A stretch of DNA of 64,000 nt from Girardinichthys multiradiatus (GCF_021462225.1 NC_061800.1:2170001-2234000), one strand, 5' to 3'. Counted from the stretch's first letter, positions 46,259-57,196 are shown. Numbers and translations are program-made. The notes: generated by a model from the letters alone, not told the origin.

Positions 46259-48107
46259 CTATATACAGTGCCTTGCGAAAGTACTCGGGCCCCTTGAACT
46301 TTTCAACCTCTTGCCACATTTCAGGCTTCAAACATAAAGATATAAAATTCAAATTTTTTGTGAAGAATCAACAAATGGGACACAATCGTGAAGTGGAATG
46401 AAATTTATTGGATATGTCAAACTTGTTTAACAAATAAAAAACTGAAAAGTGGGGCGTGCAAAATTATTCGGCCCCTTTACTTTCAGTGCAGCAAACTCAC
46501 TCCAGAAGTTCAGTGAGGATCTCTGAATGATCCAATGTTGTCCCAAATGACTGATGATGATAAATAGAATCCACCTGTGTGTAATCAAGTTTCTGTATAA
46601 ATGCACCAGCTCTGTGATAGTCTCAGGGTTCTGTTCAAAGCGCAGAGACCATCATGAAGACCAAGGAACACAACAGGCAGGTCCGAGATACTGTTGTAGA
46701 GAAGTTTAAAGCTGTATTTGGTTATAAAAAGATTTCCCAATGTTGGGACCCACAACCAGGGATACAACATGAAAGATGTGGAACTTTTTTTTTTTTTTCT
46801 GGAACTTTCAAAATAAATTGTTAACAGATTTCCAGCACAACTTCAGAATCGGGGGGGTAACAGTGAACTTCCCATGATGCCACTGTCCATATAAAACCCC
46901 CACTTCTCCCACAAGTCACTCTCTTCTACGCGGGTCACCTAGGGGCCTGGACAGAGAGGCACAGTGCGCTAATGTCTTTTTGCTGGCAAGCAGACTTAAC
47001 TCTTCAACTGGACCCAAGAGTGTCATACGATCATTGATCATATGCACAAAGTTAAGTTCGGATGAATTACTGTCTGTGTATCCAGTATATTCATTCATGA
47101 AATGGGGTAATAATTAAGGTACAAGCTTGACTTTCCTCTCTGAGGTCTACAGAGATTACAGAGTTCCCAGCACGAAGCCGAGTGAAGCAGTTTCCCAAGG
47201 AAGACAACGGAACGTGTCAAGGTGGTAACGTGCAGTTGCCCCCCAACAGTTCCGGAGGTTAGTTGAAGCTAACTTTCGTTCAAAGTGGATGTTTCTTCAA
47301 ACTTCGTCGTCCCCCGGACAACTCCTTCTCAGCACGGTTCGTACGAGGTTAGGGTTTGGGCAGAGAAAAGTGATTTAGGATGAAATGATCTAAATGTTTT
47401 TCATTTTATGAAGTTTGGTTTTGTTTGTGAAACTCTGCTATCTTGGTGCTAGCAGGCTATCTGCACCACACATGCTCAGTTTTGTGATCTGTGTTTGTGT
47501 GTTGTTTTAAAGTTAAGACAAACTTTATTTAAAGGGTGATTTTAAACAGAAGATTGAACATAACCGGCCGTCCGCACTTATGCATTTTAACCGTTTTATT
47601 AACCCTGGTATTTTAAAGGAATGTGTTTGATTCTGGTGCTATCAGCTTCTTTTGTTAGCTTTAACTGCTAAAAGCTAAGAACACATGCTTGCATACGTAA
47701 GCCCATTTCTCCAGAAAGATTTGGCTCTTTTTCCAAAATATTTCCTTAAATATTTTACTATTTCCTTAATATTTCTTTACATAATTTAATAAATAAAGGC
47801 AGCTAATGAGACACCACTGAGAATTAGACATCCAGAAGGTTGGTTTTATTCAGATCATTCTTTAAAACATTATTTTCATAAAATATTTTATCTGATCTTG
47901 CATTGTGAATGGTTGTCTAAATGTATGCTGATTGTTGGTTCCAATACTAACTTAACTTACAGATTCTTGGAATCACTTCTTTTTCTGCTCTCGGTGGAGG
48001 ACGCTTTTTCTTTGCCTCCCCTACCCTCCCATATCTGCCCTGCTTCAGCTCTGTGTCTTCTCTTCTTTTTGGAGCCTCTTTCTGCATATCTTCCAAAATT
48101 CTGAGTT

Positions 48108-48251
48108 ATGGATTTGGTCAGATGGTCTCTCAATGCAATTGATCAAATTTTCTCGACGAGAAGACAGAGTGGAGGGGTCCCTCTTGTCCAGATGGGACGT
48201 TTTTCTCCGGATACACAATGGAGGCAGAAGTGGAGGATTGTGTGTTTGTAG
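48108..48251 (+). CDS. Small open frame 1 of family M (47 aa)
   Basis: Starts 'MDLVRWSLNAIDQIF', then becomes basic ('STRRQSGG') and ends at a TAG 3 nt before the ATG of the next frame. The start and first twelve residues are conserved in copy A (MDLVSWTL-IID) at 5666. No family recognised. N-terminal amphipathic helix followed by a basic tail is a prediction. It could be an upstream frame regulating translation of frame 2. Confidence 0.3.
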   Translation: MDLVRWSLNAIDQIFSTRRQSGGVPLVQMGRFSPDTQWRQKWRIVCL

Positions 48252-48254
48252 ATA

Positions 48255-48533
48255 ATGTCAGTCGAAGATGTTGAAGATGTCTTTATAATTGGATGTTTGA
48301 TATCAGGATTTCTGCTTTTTGGAGTCAGCGGTTACCTGGCACATCGAGAAATTCGGAAAACGTCAGCAGATGTTCTGGCGATTGTAAGGCTGCCTGGCAT
48401 GTGTGATGGGATCTGTAGGGCGATCAACACACAGACTGAGATTTTACGTGAGCTGAATCGCAGACTGGATGTGATCCTTACACAGGATCACAGGCAGGTT
48501 GCGGTTCCTAGACTCAGGGGTGAAATGAGATAA
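48255..48533 (+). CDS. Small open frame 2 of family M (92 aa, predicted membrane protein)
   Basis: The protein opens with an acidic N-terminus ('MSVEDVEDVF'). A single hydrophobic stretch follows (residues about 10-30, 'IIGCLISGFLLFGVSGYL'), flanked by 'AHREIRK', so a single-pass membrane segment is likely. Next comes an amphipathic helix ('INTQTEILRELNRRLDVIL') that may form a coiled coil, and a basic end. The start is conserved in copy A at 5820, where it is stopped after 14 residues. It is not similar to any retroelement protein I know. Whether it is expressed cannot be told; the full-length frame in copy B and two conserved start sites argue that it was coding in the master element. Confidence 0.35.
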   Translation: MSVEDVEDVFIIGCLISGFLLFGVSGYLAHREIRKTSADVLAIVRLPGMCDGICRAINTQTEILRELNRRLDVILTQDHRQVAVPRLRGEMR

Positions 48534-50197
48534 ATCTTGGAAAAAGTTATTTGCTCGGATCTGGCAAAAGACCAGGAATTTGGCGGTTTGGATTCGCCAT
48601 TGAGAAGCACCAGCGAGACTCTCAAGCTAACGGAAAATTAAAAGTCAGCTTAACCCAACTAATTGTTTTCTGAATCTGGCTCCCCTGCACAGCCTTGATG
48701 GCTGGCTATCTTCAACTTCTCCTGGAAGTTATGTAAACATGATGCTCTGCTCCCTCTGCCCCCTCCCTTCCCTGAGGACATCTGTGGAGCTGCTCAGAAT
48801 GGCCGGTTGATGCACATTCCAACGTACCATCAAGGACAATGGTCTCTGTGACAGTGCTTCATGGACTTACTTGTACACACACATGCTCAAGATAAACATA
48901 TGAACCCACTTAGATCGCCTTAACCGATCCCGGCATGATGTTTTGTATACGTGTAGCTGTATCCTGCTATGGATAAAGTGTGAAATATGATTTTTTTCCC
49001 TCTACTTACCTAATGTGGCCTCATTTCTCATCTAGCAAGGGCAGCGCCTGTGAGTGGGCAGCAAAGCCTCGGTGACCCGCTCCCCCTTGTCTTGTGTCAT
49101 GATGTGTGTTTGGATGGGTTGTACTGGAATTCTAATTTCCCCTCGGGGATCAATCAAGTATCTTTGAATTGAATTTGAATTGAAGATAATCCTTGGTTCT
49201 CAAACATAAACATTGCATGGTAATGTTGCATCACTCTTTTGGTCATGGTTTCAACCGTCTTTAATCAACTTGTTTATATTGTACATAGCCCATTAGTCTT
49301 CGTTATTCTTTAATTCTGCTTGTTAGTTTAGTTGGATTGTTTTAGAATGGTGTAGAGTTTGTTGATTGAAATATGTTTGACTTTGAGTCGACTTATTTTT
49401 GTTAATAAATTCTTGTATTTTAAGAAATTGTGTGAATTCATTCCATGTGTGTGCAGAGTTTTGCTGTTCAATGTCAGAGCTTGTCTCACCCTTTTCTATT
49501 TTGTCCTAATACCACCACCTTACTGGGCTGGTATTCACAGGACTACCCTTAACAGACCGAAATATTATTTGATAAAATATTAATATAAATATTAAATAAT
49601 ATTTTCAGATTCATAGGCACACGCTTTAAACATCCCAAAGAGCACTGTGCAAGCAATCATATTGAAATGGAAGGAGTATCAGACCACTGGAAATCTACCA
49701 AGACCCGGCCGTCCCTCTAATCTTTCATTTCGAACAAGGAGAAGACTGATCAAAGATGCAGCCAAGAGGCCCATGAACTCTGGATGAACTGCAGAGATCT
49801 ACAGCTGAGGTGGGAGAGTCTGTCCATAGGACAACAATCAGTCGTAAACTGAACAAATCTGGCCTTTATGGAAGAGTGGCAAGAAGAAAGCCATTTCTCA
49901 AAGATATCCATAAAAAGACTTGTTTAAAGTTTACCACAAGCCACCTGGGAGACACACCAAACATGTGGAAGAAGGTGCTCTGGTCAGATGAAACCAAAAT
50001 CGAACTGTTTGGCCACAATGCAAAACGATATGTTTGGCGTAAAAGCAACACAGCTCATCACCCTGAACACACCATCCCCACTGTCAAACATGGTGGTGGC
50101 AGCATCATGGCAAGGACAGGGAAGATGGTCAAAATTGATGGGAAGATGGATGGGGCCAAATACAGGACCATTCTGGAAGAAAACCTGTTGGAGTCTG

Positions 50198-50490
50198 TGT
50201 TGGATGGGTGCAAAAACTTGTTATCACTCATGTAAAAACCTTGGGTTGCAAGGCACCTGCACTATGCCTTCCTCCCTGTGTGTGTGAGATCATTGTTATC
50301 TCTGTGTGAACCAGCCTCCTTTCCGTCTCACACACATACACCCTGTCTGAACTGTCTGTTGAACTGTGCATATAAATAAAGAGATAGGGTGTCAAAACTT
50401 TGTAGTTTCACTGCAAAGTGGGCTACCCTTGTCACAAGTAACTATGACTGTATCGTTCTTACCTCTGAGTTGACTAAATAATACCTAACA
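50198..50490 (+). repeat. 5' LTR of ERV-A copy 3
   Basis: TGTTGG start, CTAACA end, TATA-like 'catataaataaagag' near 50368. Same sequence as 56904-57196 on side-by-side reading. Confidence 0.93.
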
Positions 50491-50495
50491 TTTAT

Positions 50496-50514
50496 TGGTC
50501 CTTCGAAGCCGGAT
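50496..50514 (+). promoter_or_regulatory. tRNA-Tyr-type primer-binding site
   Basis: TGGTCCTTCGAAGCCGGAT, 5 nt after the LTR, is complementary to the 3' end of vertebrate tRNA-Tyr apart from one extra A. Confidence 0.75.
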
Positions 50515-50761
50515 TAATTCAATAACCTTATTTCTCTTTGCTTTAACAGTAACTCTACGATCCGTGGGGGAAGCCTGACGTCGAGCGAAGCACCGCTGCA
50601 CAGCCTCCACTAGCCGGAGTGGCTGAAAGTCCCGGTGTGTGTGAATTCACACCTGGCCAGTGGGTTATAGCCTTCCTCTGCGCGGGGTGACTCTCACAGG
50701 GTCCAAAGAGTCACCAAGAAGTCAACTCCGAGGTGAGACAGTTTTAAAATACAGTTCATAG

Positions 50762-51132
50762 GAAAAGTACTTAACAGTCGTTGGTAGTGCGTCGCCGGTA
50801 AGGACGCTGCATTAGGATGGTTTTATTCCACCGTGAAAGGAATAGTGACAAATTTGGTACAATCCCGCCGTGAAGGGGATTAAAGAAAACGACTGAGGAT
50901 TATTCCCCTGTGAGGGAATAGAGTAAGCGCTATATAAATAAAAGAAGAAAAGTACTTAAAAGTCGTTGGTAGTGCGTCGCCGGTAAGGACGCTGCATTGG
51001 GATGGTTTTATTCCACCGTGAAAGGAATAGTGACAAATTAAGGTAGGGCCCCGCCAAGAAGGGGGCCAAATAAAACGACTAAGGGTTATTCCCCTGCGAG
51101 GGAATAGAATAAGCGCTATAAAAGTAAAAAGA
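50762..51132 (+). promoter_or_regulatory. Tandemly duplicated hairpin module in the ERV-A leader
   Basis: Two ~186-bp units (50762-50947 and 50948-51132) each start 'aaaagtactta', then 'gtcgccggtaaggacgctgc', and hold three hairpins. Unit 1: TATTCC/GGAATA (50824-50844), AATCCC/GGGATT (50861-50881) and TATTCCC/GGGAATA (50901-50920). Unit 2: the same first stem (51009-51029), GGCCCC/GGGGCC (51047-51067) and the same third stem (51087-51106). The middle hairpin changed three base pairs on both arms while its loop stayed GCC..GAAG. This supports an RNA structure under selection in the leader. Confidence 0.75.
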
Positions 51133-51467
51133 ACGGAGTAAATTGAGCTCATAAAATAACACCAAGTTAACTTAGAAAAAATTACAAGGTACCTGAAACT
51201 AACTGTGTGACTGTGTTGTGTGTGTATGGAGGACTAAGCATTTTAATAGAATCAGCAGGATTCTGCTAGTCCTGTGTTTTCTTTTGCCCAGATTAAAACT
51301 ACGTACTGGTGACTTTGGAGATTCAGGTCGGATTTCATTCCAGAAAATTAACACCGCTGCGAATTAGTCGCAGTAGAAGGCCGTGTTAATGTCCTCTCCT
51401 TAAAGTCTCATGCCAGTGACCTTTTATCTGGGACATTTATACTATAATTAAACTAACATAAAACATA

Positions 51468-52200
51468 ATGGAGAAGAAACAAAGTAAACTAATTGACTTA
51501 GAAGGGGAGGTAAAGTTTATGGAGAACTATGTAAAAGGAGCAGGTATGATCTGTCATAGATGGAATAAAAAATAAAAAACATGGGTTTTTGGGCAAATTA
51601 GATACAAAGGATGTCTTAAAATTACAAGGGGATCTAAAATTAGCAATAATGAAAACTAAAAAGAGAAAAATAACAAAGAACAATGGGGGAAGAACAGAGA
51701 AAAAGCTCTGATTTAACAGAAATATGTGCACGATGGCATAAAAATACGGATTTTCAGGTAACTTAATTATCACTGAAATCCTAAAACTACACGGGGATCT
51801 TAAACTGGAGATTATGCATTCAAAGGATTCAAGAGACAATAAAAAACATTGCCAGATTATAATTTCAAAGGGGACTTTTCAGTCCCTGAGTGCTCACAGT
51901 TGATAAACAGATTAAAACAAAAAGATGAATTAAAAAAACAACAATAAGAGCAGCTTTTAACTGACATAGCCATAATACTGAGGCCTTAAGAAAAGCACAG
52001 GAAAAAACTTTCAGCTTAACTGAAAACAAATAAAGGGGGGCGGACTGCCACCCATCCCAGGTTAGAATACCAAGGTAGCCCCAAATTATAAAGACTAAGA
52101 GGTGGTTTTAGAGGACGTGGTAAAAGAAGTTAAAAGAGGAGGTGACAATGTGGACAACATGGAAACTGACCAACTGGACAACCCAGTGAACAATGACTAG
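51468..52200 (+). pseudogene. Gag relic of ERV-A copy 3
   Basis: An ATG at 51468 opens 'MEKKQSKLIDLEGEVKFMEN', which stops after 35 codons. Further coding-like pieces with many stops follow, ending near 52130 in a Gly/Arg-rich 'RGGFRGRGKRS' that resembles a nucleocapsid end. A faint internal duplication is suggested by two similar basic segments near 51545-51640 and 51720-51800. No functional Gag can be made. Confidence 0.45.
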
Positions 52201-54180
52201 AGAAGAGAGAACAGAATGTTGTTAAAGAAGTAATCTGAGAGTAAAAGATTTTGTAGGCAAGCATTAGTGAGAAACAGGTGCTTTAAAAATCATTCTATGG
52301 TGTTATACTACCAACAATATCATGATAAAATGCAAAAGAGTCATTTTACAGGGAAATAATTCCATATTTGGCTCAGATTGTTTGCATTCTTGATTTTTCC
52401 TCTTTGAGAGAAGTTAAATTTCAGCTCTGTGAAACGACCTTGACAAAGAGATGCAGCTGCCTGAAAACAAAGATAAAACTTCTGCAAACAGCAGAAGTCT
52501 GTCTCTGCTGAAAGGTCTAAAAAAAAAAAATTGTAACTACCTCTGCATGTGTCAAACTCAAGGTCCGCGGGCCAAAACCGGACCCCAGAAGTTTAGTGAT
52601 TCTCTAGAAGTAGAGCCTTTTAATATGGTGATTGTGTGCTTGAATGTTATTTTGTCAATCAATAAGCAGTTTTGTCTACATTCTGCCACAATCTGCCTTT
52701 TGAAAATGTTTTGAATCTTGCTCTTTATGTATACAAAAAAAAAGAAACAAATTGGCTAAAGTCTGCAGACACAAAATGAACCTGGATTGAAGCTCTAACT
52801 ATGTTTATTTAATCTGAGATCCTCTCCAAATGCAACAGTATATGTCAGTCTACATGAGATACTAACAACTTCACCTACTGGTATAATATAAAGATCTGAT
52901 TGAATATGTGAAACAAACAATGATGAAAGTTTTTCAACAGGTGATGCTCATCCAGGAGGAAGACAGTGTTCCTAGGAAATGCAGCTCATTCATTAACAAT
53001 CAATTTTTCTCCTATAGGTGGAAGTTTTGCTGACTAATCATAGGCTGGATCTATGAAACATTATGAGCACAGAACAAATGACCAAGGTTCTGACTGACTT
53101 ATGAACCTCACTGACCTGACAATGATAACATGACACCCAACAAATAACACCTTTAAGGTGGACCCACTAAGACCACCTTATTGATTCTTGGTGAATAAAA
53201 AAAAGAATTGAAGCGTTCAAAACAGACCTTGTGGAAACAAAAGGGGTTATGAGGAAACAATGTGCATTTTAAGAATAATAGAAGTCAAATTATGTTCAAA
53301 TTTTTGCAAATAAAATTACTCTGACAGAGAAGTAAGTAAGTAGTGTGTGAATGTGTGTGAATGGGAATGACTGATTTTATTGTAATGCATCTTTGAGGGA
53401 CATTAAAAGCGCTAATAAAGGTCTGATGTTCTGATGATCTTTGCCAAATTTATATCTTAATAAGGTTTCCAGAATCCTTTTCAAAAAATCATTTAAAGAT
53501 GGCAAAGGTTCTACCTGTATTGAAAATACTGATAACCATAGGAAAGTTCATAGATCTGTCTTCAATTTTTCACAATTCTTGTACAAACAGGTTATTTAAA
53601 CTTTCATGTGGCCAAATGTCTGTGTTTGACTTTCTGTTTTTGTGAAATAAATGTCTGTTTCATGTTATGTAAAAATTAGAGTCCTCAACATTACCATAAT
53701 AATATTAGGTCAGTTCTCTATGGTAAAACAAAAAGATTTTAACAGATGTTTAGACTTTTTCCAGTCAGGTTCAAAATGATTGAATTAGACTCAAACTTAA
53801 CATAAGATGAAATGAACCTTAACAGAATTACTGGACTGGACTGAAATAGATAAAACTTTAGTTAATTGAAACAAACTTTAGTTACTTGAATTAAATACAA
53901 AGCTGACTGAAACTGGATGTTGTATCTATAAAACTGGGTAAAACAAACTAAGATTATAAGATATAATATGCCCTTCATTTTTTGTGTTCATCAGTGAGTG
54001 AGTTTTTATTTTTTATTTTTAATAAGAACTAAACCAAGCATTATTTATAATAATAGCAACTACCAAAAATAGTGATCTCATTTTTAAATGTAATAAGGAC
54101 TTACTTTATAAAATATGATAAAAAGAATAATAAGAATTTGGAAAAACAGAGGCTTTAATCCTCTGCAGGAACAGCACTGA
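52201..54180 (+). other. Non-coding middle of ERV-A copy 3
   Basis: AT-rich stretch with no frame. The part near 53600-53680 resembles 790-880 of copy 1 ('aatgtctgtgtttgactttc'-like), so the family carries shared non-coding sequence here. A SINE-like 'gtgtgtgaatgggaatgact' with 'taaaagcgctaataaag' occurs at about 53345-53425. Confidence 0.45.
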
Positions 54181-54315
54181 CACTGTCAAAGGTAGATCCT
54201 AGTTACAGGAATCTGGAAGCTCATTCTAGGGTGGATAGTCAAAGTCCATCCAAGGACACATTTAGATGAGGCAGAGGGACAAATACAGGGCTTAGCTGAG
54301 AGCAAAGAGAGCAAC

Positions 54316-55259
54316 ATGCATCCTGCCCTAGCTGCTGTCCCACCTGAACTGTGGTCCCAATCATCAACTGATGTAGGGCTTATAAAGGGGTTCCCACCAT
54401 ACAAGGTTAAACTAATATCTGAAAAAAGGCCATTAGTCCGCCAATACCCCTTAAAGCCAGAAGCTGAAGAAGATACTAAGCCAGTAATACAAGATATGTT
54501 GAAGTCAGGAATATTAAGAGAAGCACCTGACGCTACATGCAAGGCATATCACACTGACATCGCTATTATTATCACAGCCAAACATAACTCTAAAAAGATG
54601 TGCCCTTTAAATCCAAGTACTCTAATACCTACTGCAGAAGATGGAAAACCACATTCTTATAAAGCAAAAGTTGAAGAAGACACAAAACCCAGACAAGACA
54701 TTTCTCAAACCCTTATACCAGATTCATGTGTTGTGTTTGTAGATGGCTCAGCATCTAAAGATGAATATGGAAAGAATAGAGTTGGTTATGCAGTAACAAC
54801 CATCGATAGGATAATAGAAGCTAAATCTCTACCCAATACATGCTCAGCCCAAACAGCAGAATTATATGCTGTCGTAAGAGCATGCGAATTACATGAGGGA
54901 CAAATACTTACTATATACACAGACAGCCAATACGTGTTCGGATCAGTACATCACCATGCTAAGATTTGGCAAAATAGAGGTTTTAAAACATCATCAGGGA
55001 CAGAACTAACTCATTTCAACCTATTAAAGAGAAAATGTCAGATCTGCTATTTATAGACACAGACGTGCTGAAAGACGCCCAACAGTCAGCACCCAAGACA
55101 GAAATAAAGGCCTGGCTAAAGAAAGGAGCACAGAAAAAAGATGACATCTATCAGATAGAAGATAAACCAATCCTCCCAAAATATTTATACAACACAGCGG
55201 CTACAGTGACACATTGGGAAGACCCACGTGTCAAGGGGGGAATATGTCACATCTGGTAA
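54316..55259 (+). pseudogene. ERV-A copy 3 pol: RT N-terminus joined to RNase H
   Basis: A 246-codon open frame (54316-55056). Its first 75 residues read as a gammaretrovirus-like RT N-terminus ('TDVGLIKGFPPYKVKL', 'PLKPEAEEDTKPVIQDML'). At about 54541 it jumps to the region before RNase H, so the RT fingers end, palm and YxDD are missing. RNase H follows with 'VFVDGSASKD', 'QTAELYAVVRACE' and 'IYTDSQYV'. A second deletion near 55035 leads into a shifted frame (to 55259) resembling the linker before the integrase zinc finger. No catalytic RT can be produced. Confidence 0.8.
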
Positions 55260-55856
55260 AGCATTAATGCTACACTATAAATATTTCTGACTATGCAAAT
55301 CATTTTTGCAGATCATGCATAATTTGTTGCAAACACGGGGGAAGAAATATTGCCTAGTTGTAATAGATGAACCTAGTGACACATTTCTTCCCCACATATG
55401 GTATCCCACAGATTATAAGGTCAGATAATGGAACTCATTTTGTAAATAAATTAATATAACTAAGTTCTAGAGCATTAGGGTTTCAGTTAAAGATTAAGGA
55501 AAACAATGGAAGAAACAGGGAGGCCATGACCCGAATGCCTATCCCTGGTTAATTATGGATGAGAATAACTCCAAATCAAACTGGTCTTACTCCATTTGCC
55601 ACCTACTGTACATCATTGTATAACTCCACCCACTGTGTTCTGAGCCTGAGATCACGTGACACCAAGTTGCTGATGTGAATTTGTATTCTCAAAGAAATAG
55701 TACATGGCAGACCGTTTTCTCTGCCCTCTGACATGAATGAAATAGAGAAAGCACAACAGGAACCTTCATTAGCTGAGTGGATGAATAAAATGTTGCAGAC
55801 AAAAGAAGAACAAATGTCCAGTGGTCTGCCGATAATCTCTGCTCCTATCCCACAGA

Positions 55857-56051
55857 ATGAGGCCTGGAGACCTGGTCCTGATTAAGACACTCCACCGGAA
55901 GGATTGGAGCACTCCTCGGTGGAAAGGGCCGTTTCAAATACTCCTGACAACGCCCACAGCTCTGAAAATAGCAGAGAGGCCTTCCTGGATCCATAAAAGC
56001 CACTGTAAGCCAGTTTTGCCGTTACAGGAGCCAAACCAACCGACGGGGTAG
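55857..56051 (+). pseudogene. Integrase C-terminal domain relic (ERV-A copy 3)
   Basis: 64 codons reading '[16 protein letters not shown]' and '[19 protein letters not shown]', the integrase C-terminal DNA-binding domain of gamma-type retroviruses. Weak core-domain-like fragments ('IIRSDNGTHF') occur near 55410-55440 with stops. It aligns with 1950-2070 of copy 1. Confidence 0.8.
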
Positions 56052-56129
56052 CAGAGGAAGTCCGGGTTCAAAGATGGCCCAGCGTCTCAAACCGGTGAAG
56101 AAAACAGCTGATCTGCGCCCAATTATAAA

Positions 56130-56348
56130 ATGGCTCTCTGTAACATGTGGACAGGACTGATAAGCCTGAGCTTAATTCTGGTAGCAGGACTCTTTCTCTA
56201 TCTAAAGCAGGATCCACAGGAGGTGATACCGAACCAGAAGAGATGGACATCAGACGGGACCCATCTCAGAACACTGACGGAAGAACATGACGCACATCCA
56301 TTCCTACAGAATTTCTGGTATTGTTCATGGTGGCATATGCAACACTGA
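56130..56348 (+). pseudogene. Env leader relic (ERV-A copy 3)
   Basis: Frame of 72 codons beginning with a hydrophobic signal-anchor (about residues 9-25) and then a short polar stretch. The rest of env, including the surface and membrane-fusion subunits, is deleted; the 3' untranslated region begins right after. No entry protein is encoded. Confidence 0.6.
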
Positions 56349-56543
56349 ACCAGGTAGAAATGCACGAAAATGAAGGGGACGATTATGATGACATGTTGTA
56401 AATAAATCACATCAAAAGCCTGAGTGAACTCATACATTGTATTTCATAAAATAACCTTACAGCAGAAAATCGGAAGAAGTTGTTGCTTAAGTGAAATGAG
56501 AAAAAGTACAATGATGACATAAACAGGGCAGATTTTTTAATTC

Positions 56544-56750
56544 TTTTATTTTTATGATTTCAAGTATTATTCTTTTATTTTTATGATTTCAAGTATTATT
56601 CTTTTATTTTTATGATTTCAAGTATTATTCTTTTATTTTTATGATTTCAAGTATCATTCTTTTATTTTTATGATTTCAAGTATCATTATTTTATTTTTAT
56701 GATTTCAAGTATCATTATTTTATTTTTATGATTTCAAGTATTAATCAACA
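56544..56750 (+). repeat. 29-bp minisatellite, 7 units
   Basis: 'atgatttcaagt' recurs every 29 bp from 56554 to 56728 in the 3' untranslated region of ERV-A copy 3, followed by a short GC-rich insert (56764-56788) not seen in copy 1. Confidence 0.9.
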
Positions 56751-56797
56751 TTTAACTTTTAATGGTCGCCGAGGGCGGCGGGGCCGTATGAGTATTT

Positions 56798-56903
56798 CCC
56801 ACAAAATATAATCTGTTTACCGTCCGTGGGTTTTCGCTCATACAAAGTATTTTTCTTACTCGTTTTTATATTAAATGTTTTTACTTGTGATAAAAGGAGG
56901 GAC
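56798..56903 (+). promoter_or_regulatory. Conserved 3' hairpin and polypurine tract (ERV-A copy 3)
   Basis: CCCAC (56798-56802) with GTGGG (56826-56830), as in copy 1 at 4561-4591. The polypurine tract 'aaaaggagggac' ends at 56903. Confidence 0.6.
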
Positions 56904-57196
56904 TGTTGGATGGGTGCAAAAACTTGTTATCACTCATGTAAAAACCTTGGGTTGCAAGGCACCTGCACTATGCCTTCCTCCCTGTGTGTGTGAGATCATT
57001 GTTATCTCTGTGTGAACCAGCCTCCTTTCCGTCTCACACACATACACCCTGTCTGAACTGTCTGTTGAACTGTGCATATAAATAAAGAGATAGGGTGTCA
57101 AAACTTTGTAGTTTCACTGCAAAGTGGGCTACCCTTGTCACAAGTAACTATGACTGTATCGTTCTTACCTCTGAGTTGACTAAATAATACCTAACA
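56904..57196 (+). repeat. 3' LTR of ERV-A copy 3
   Basis: 293 bp, no difference seen from the 5' LTR. Followed by the GTCTG target duplication. Confidence 0.93.

Larger units (their letters stand above)
47977..49186 (+). repeat. Family M repeat, copy B, with a LINE-like tail
   Basis: About 1.2 kb: pyrimidine-rich leader shared with copy A (5505-5890), two consecutive small open frames, an untranslated stretch, and an end 'tttcccctcggggatcaat' followed by TTTGAAT/TTGAAT repeats to about 49186. That 3' end is typical of retroposons using L2-like LINE machinery. No reverse transcriptase lies inside, so it would be a non-autonomous retroposon. Family name not known to me. Confidence 0.55.
46741..49617. 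mobile_element. Unresolved insertion in the Tc1 element
   Basis: A 2877-bp block interrupting the transposase. It starts TGTTGGGACC like an LTR, has a TATA-like 'catataaaacccc' near 46889, and contains family M copy B (about 47977-49186). No clean target duplication or matching right end was found. The rest resembles long ERV LTR sequence in composition only. It may be a solo LTR that later received family M. Confidence 0.5.
50198..57196 (+). mobile_element. ERV-A copy 3, complete non-autonomous provirus
   Basis: A 6999-bp provirus bounded by two 293-bp LTRs that I find identical, with perfect 5-bp target duplications GTCTG (50193-50197 and 57197-57201) inside a Tc1 transposase. It has a tRNA-Tyr-type primer site, a structured leader, a polypurine tract and terminal inverted repeats. 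Coding content is only relics: a stopped gag start, a long AT-rich non-coding middle, RT N-terminus joined to RNase H, an integrase tail and an env leader. It therefore has all cis signals but no enzymes. Identical LTRs imply recent insertion, so proteins must have come from another element. Confidence 0.92.

Noticed and set aside
47977..49186. Family M as a cellular gene
   Set aside because: A second decayed copy at 5505-5890 and a LINE-like tail point to a dispersed repeat.
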